A stretch of DNA of 18,238 bases from CAYSCZ01 sp964429655 (GTDB taxonomy: Bacteria; Bacteroidota; Bacteroidia; Cytophagales; Cyclobacteriaceae), in assembly GCA_964429655.1 (NCBI GenBank), contig CAYSCZ010000062.1, forward strand, positions 1 to 18,238, in the 5' to 3' direction. The notes below the pieces were generated by a model. That model saw nothing but the letters and a program-made list of their open reading frames with translations, was not told the DNA's origin and ran no database searches. The position numbers were made by a program, and so were the translations under genes. Shown here piece after piece: positions 15,548-18,238 of the stretch (position 1 is the first letter of the stretch; the number at the start of each line of letters is the position of its first letter).

Positions 15548-18058
15548 ATGAATGCATCAAAAATATATTCTTGTTCATTGCTCTTGATAACGGCAGCAGT
15601 GATAATAATATCTTTTGATGCAAATGCTCAAATATCCGGTGAGATGGATAACCTCATCATTGAACTGGCAGGCGAAGAATCTTTAAAGAGTAAATTAGCG
15701 CTCACTATAAAATTGGGAGAAGCCTACCAAAAAAGTGGTTACCATTATAAATCAATAGAGTACTATAAAGATGCGCTGGAGCTGGAAAAAGAGATAAATA
15801 ATAAGCCCTCTGCCAATACGAACTATCTGATAGGCAATAATTACCTCCACCTGAATGACCCTGACAAAGCCAAAAATTTTCTTCAGAAAGCCATGTCTTT
15901 GAGTGATGATGATCTTGAAAAAGAAAAAATAACGCGGTCATTATTGGGGATTGCACTGTCTGAAAACAGCTACAGTCAGGCTAAAGCGCTTTGTAACCAA
16001 CTGATCAAATTATCTTATGATAATGATGATAATTATGGGATTGCTTACTATCAAAATGAGATGGGTATCATTTTACAACTTCAGGATAGTACCAGTCAGG
16101 CAAATAACTATTTCATAAAATCTTTAAAATCCTGCCGGCAGGTAGAGCGGCAGTTTCCTGCATTAAATGCGACAGTCCTGACCAATTTAGGCGCTTCTCA
16201 TAGCGTATTGGGAAATTATACTAAGGCAAGGGGCCACTTAGATGATGCCCGTCGGATTTGGAGGGACCTGGATAACAAGCCCTTGTTAGCGGATGCTTAT
16301 AATTACCTTGCCGCCAATGAATTCGCGTATAGTCACTATCAATCAGCGTTGTCAAATGCTGAACAAGCCATAGATATCATTGGGGAAAGTCAAAATAATA
16401 AGACCGTGCTAAAGTCCTACCAAATCATGTCCTCCGTTTATCAGGCGCAAGGTGATTGGGAACTGTACCAAACCTATTTTGATAAATACCAGAAGCTTAA
16501 TCAAACCATTGAGGAGGAAAAGCTACTTCGTCAACAAAAACAACTGGAAATACACGCAGCCATTGACAAAAAGGAACGCTTACTGAGACAACAAGCTTTT
16601 GAAAATGAAAGTAAAGCAATGGAGCTAAGGCAGTTAGAACTTGAGCAGGAAAAGCAATTGCAAGCGTTAAGGTTAACAGAAGCAGCTTTAAAAAATAAAG
16701 CGTTGGAGAGTCAAAAATTAGAATTACAAAGCAGGCAACAACAACAGCGACTAGAGATAGCCAGACAGAAAGCCCTGGCCGACAAGAAAAATGCGGAAGT
16801 AGACAGGCAAAAAGCCATCGCAGATGCCCAGCTTGCAGAAACTGAAAAACTAAAAGCAGAAGCCGATAAAAGAAGGGCAGAAGCACAAAAGCAACAACAA
16901 GAAAAAGAACTCACCGCTTTAAAACTCGAAAAAGAACAACGAAGCAGCTTCTATTTCCGAATACTGCTTATCATTTCACTTGCGGTATTGGCACTCATTG
17001 TGATCGGTTATATTCAAAACAAAACAACTTTAAATAACCTGAAAGTAACCCAAAATAAATTAGTGCAATCAGAAAAAATGGCTGCACTGGGGCGATTGCT
17101 ATCAGGCATATCACATGAGATCAATTCCCCGTTGTCTGCTATAAAATCAAACATCGAGAAAGTCAATTCAGTTAAAACGGACGTCCTGATGTCTGTCATT
17201 AACATGGCACACGAAATGAATGATAACGAATTTGAAAGGTTTGAAAAGATTACAAGAGAATGCCTGAATCATAAAAGCGAATTACGAACATTTGAAATTC
17301 GGGTCTTAACAAAACAACTGTATGAAAAGCTGGCCCGCTTAAATATTTCAAATCCCCAAAAGACCACCGAGCTACTGGCCGACATTGAGCTATTCGAGAT
17401 CAACGAGGATGTAAAAAAAATATTGGAAGGTGGAAATCACATTGTCATTTTTAAAGCCATCACACAACTGAAAGACGCTTTTGTAAATCTTGAAAATTCT
17501 TCCGAGGGTGTTAAGAAAGCCAGCAATATAATGAAGGCGCTTAAAGCCTATACCCATCATGATGATAAAGATAAAAAAGTATGGATAGACCTCGGCGAAA
17601 GCATCGACCTTACATTGGAGCTTTTAAAACATGAGTTGCAAAAAGGAATAGAAGTCATCAAAGATTACCATACCGGTTATAAGTTTTTTGGTAACCCGGA
17701 TGAACTTGGTCAAATATGGTCGAATATCATCAGCAATGCGATACATGCTATGGATTATAAAGGCGTATTGACAATATCAATCGTCAAAAAAAAGAATACG
17801 GTTAAAATTAAATTCCATGATACCGGATGTGGTATTGATCCGGTTGACAAGGAGAAAATCTTTGATGCTTTCTTTACCACAAAAGTAGTTGGAAAAGGAT
17901 CTGGTTTAGGGCTGGACATTGCTATGAAATCTGTCAAAAAACATCATGGTGACATTACATTTAGCAGCCTGCCCGGCGATACTACTTTTACGGTTACTCT
18001 CCCCAATATATTAAAAGAGGAAATGGAAGATACGGACAACCGGAAAGAGATGGCATAG
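15548..18058 (+). CDS. TPR sensor histidine kinase with long coiled coil
   Basis: An 836-residue membrane kinase. A signal peptide (1-28, ending ANAQ) exports a TPR array (about 35-320). A long coiled coil (about 320-466) is very rich in Gln, Glu, Lys and Ala. One membrane helix (about 468-488) follows, then a cytoplasmic kinase core: phospho-His523 in GISHEINSPL, N-box around Asn726-Asn730, DTGCGID (758-764), FFTTK and GKGSGLGL. About 135 residues separate the H-box from the second dimerisation helix (ASNIMKALKAYTH), much longer than normal but known in a kinase subclass with the same downstream ELGQIWSNIISNAIHAM segment. The periplasmic TPR domain presumably senses a protein or envelope signal, perhaps from the co-transcribed receptor (inference). 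No receiver is fused. AGGA lies 14 bases upstream of the ATG, rather far. Confidence 0.93.
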   Translation: MNASKIYSCSLLLITAAVIIISFDANAQISGEMDNLIIELAGEESLKSKLALTIKLGEAYQKSGYHYKSIEYYKDALELEKEINNKPSANTNYLIGNNYLHLNDPDKAKNFLQKAMSLSDDDLEKEKITRSLLGIALSENSYSQAKALCNQLIKLSYDNDDNYGIAYYQNEMGIILQLQDSTSQANNYFIKSLKSCRQVERQFPALNATVLTNLGASHSVLGNYTKARGHLDDARRIWRDLDNKPLLADAYNYLAANEFAYSHYQSALSNAEQAIDIIGESQNNKTVLKSYQIMSSVYQAQGDWELYQTYFDKYQKLNQTIEEEKLLRQQKQLEIHAAIDKKERLLRQQAFENESKAMELRQLELEQEKQLQALRLTEAALKNKALESQKLELQSRQQQQRLEIARQKALADKKNAEVDRQKAIADAQLAETEKLKAEADKRRAEAQKQQQEKELTALKLEKEQRSSFYFRILLIISLAVLALIVIGYIQNKTTLNNLKVTQNKLVQSEKMAALGRLLSGISHEINSPLSAIKSNIEKVNSVKTDVLMSVINMAHEMNDNEFERFEKITRECLNHKSELRTFEIRVLTKQLYEKLARLNISNPQKTTELLADIELFEINEDVKKILEGGNHIVIFKAITQLKDAFVNLENSSEGVKKASNIMKALKAYTHHDDKDKKVWIDLGESIDLTLELLKHELQKGIEVIKDYHTGYKFFGNPDELGQIWSNIISNAIHAMDYKGVLTISIVKKKNTVKIKFHDTGCGIDPVDKEKIFDAFFTTKVVGKGSGLGLDIAMKSVKKHHGDITFSSLPGDTTFTVTLPNILKEEMEDTDNRKEMA

Positions 18059-18238
18059 ATCGAAGCTTCATCATACATATTTTCGACCCAAACTGTATTT
18101 TTTATTAACTTCCAAAGGATTATAACTAAAATTATTTTTATTAGGAACCTGTTTAACCCAGATTTGTCATTGGAATTTTGTCATGAAGGGTTAAAGCCCA
18201 AAAAATCAGGCACTTAGGTCGAGGAGGCATAGCATCGC
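18059..18238. other. Right-end noncoding stretch
   Basis: AT-rich sequence after the TPR kinase stop. It holds a short direct repeat of TTTGTCAT (at about 18163 and 18177), a small GGG/CCC hairpin possibility near 18188-18199, and a purine-rich GAGGAGG close to the window edge. I see no intrinsic terminator with a T run and no start of a convincing gene. Confidence 0.35.

Noticed and set aside
16497..16914. Long minus-strand ORFs opposite the TPR kinase
   Set aside because: They mirror the repetitive Gln/Glu/Lys/Ala coiled-coil codons and give Leu/Ser/Cys-rich translations typical of antisense shadows.

Overview
The window looks like the chromosome of a Bacteroidota member, most likely a free-living Cytophagales-type bacterium (inference). 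Supporting features are AT-rich DNA, weak or absent Shine-Dalgarno sequences, a TonB-dependent receptor beside a TPR histidine kinase, SpoIIE phosphatases of the type common in this phylum, and one good match to the Bacteroidota promoter element TAnnTTTG. No rRNA, tRNA, CRISPR array or insertion sequence was seen. Most of the window is signal transduction: three histidine kinases, four response regulators, a SpoIIE (PP2C-type) phosphatase, a SiaC-type regulatory phosphoprotein and a Cys-based protein phosphatase.

Region 1 (about 76-4483, minus strand). A tight five-gene run is read leftward: SpoIIE phosphatase, Roadblock/LC7 protein, very short ABC-like ATPase lacking the signature subdomain, dual-specificity-type phosphatase, and a [2Fe-2S] ferredoxin-truncated globin-CxxC fusion. 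Gaps are 44, -1, 12 and 2 bp. A standard galactokinase (galK) follows after 88 bp and may be a separate unit. The five-gene run is the best candidate here for an undescribed system, possibly a redox or gas-responsive switch, but that function is inference.

Region 2 (4717-6890, plus strand). Divergent from SpoIIE are a SiaC-family protein, an HTH-less NarL-type receiver and a possible 30-residue membrane peptide. The receiver's last codons and the peptide ORF lie in a 172-bp segment repeated about 1.2 kb downstream at about 93% identity by eye. Between the two copies sits a complete RHH antitoxin-PIN toxin operon (VapBC-like). This looks like tandem duplication or Campbell-type integration of a toxin-antitoxin module.

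Region 3 (6892-12757). A large cytoplasmic PAS/GAF kinase of the HisKA_2 class lies downstream of a second HTH-less receiver (minus strand). Divergent from them is a NarL-type pair: a HisKA_3 kinase with one PAS domain and a response regulator with a LuxR-type HTH. A CheY-like receiver on the minus strand converges on this pair.

Region 4 (13204-18058, plus strand). A TonB-dependent outer-membrane receptor is followed 25 bp later by a periplasmic-TPR, coiled-coil, transmembrane histidine kinase with an unusually long dimerisation region. The pair suggests coupling of an outer-membrane event to a cytoplasmic phosphorelay, perhaps through the orphan CheY-like receiver transcribed divergently upstream.
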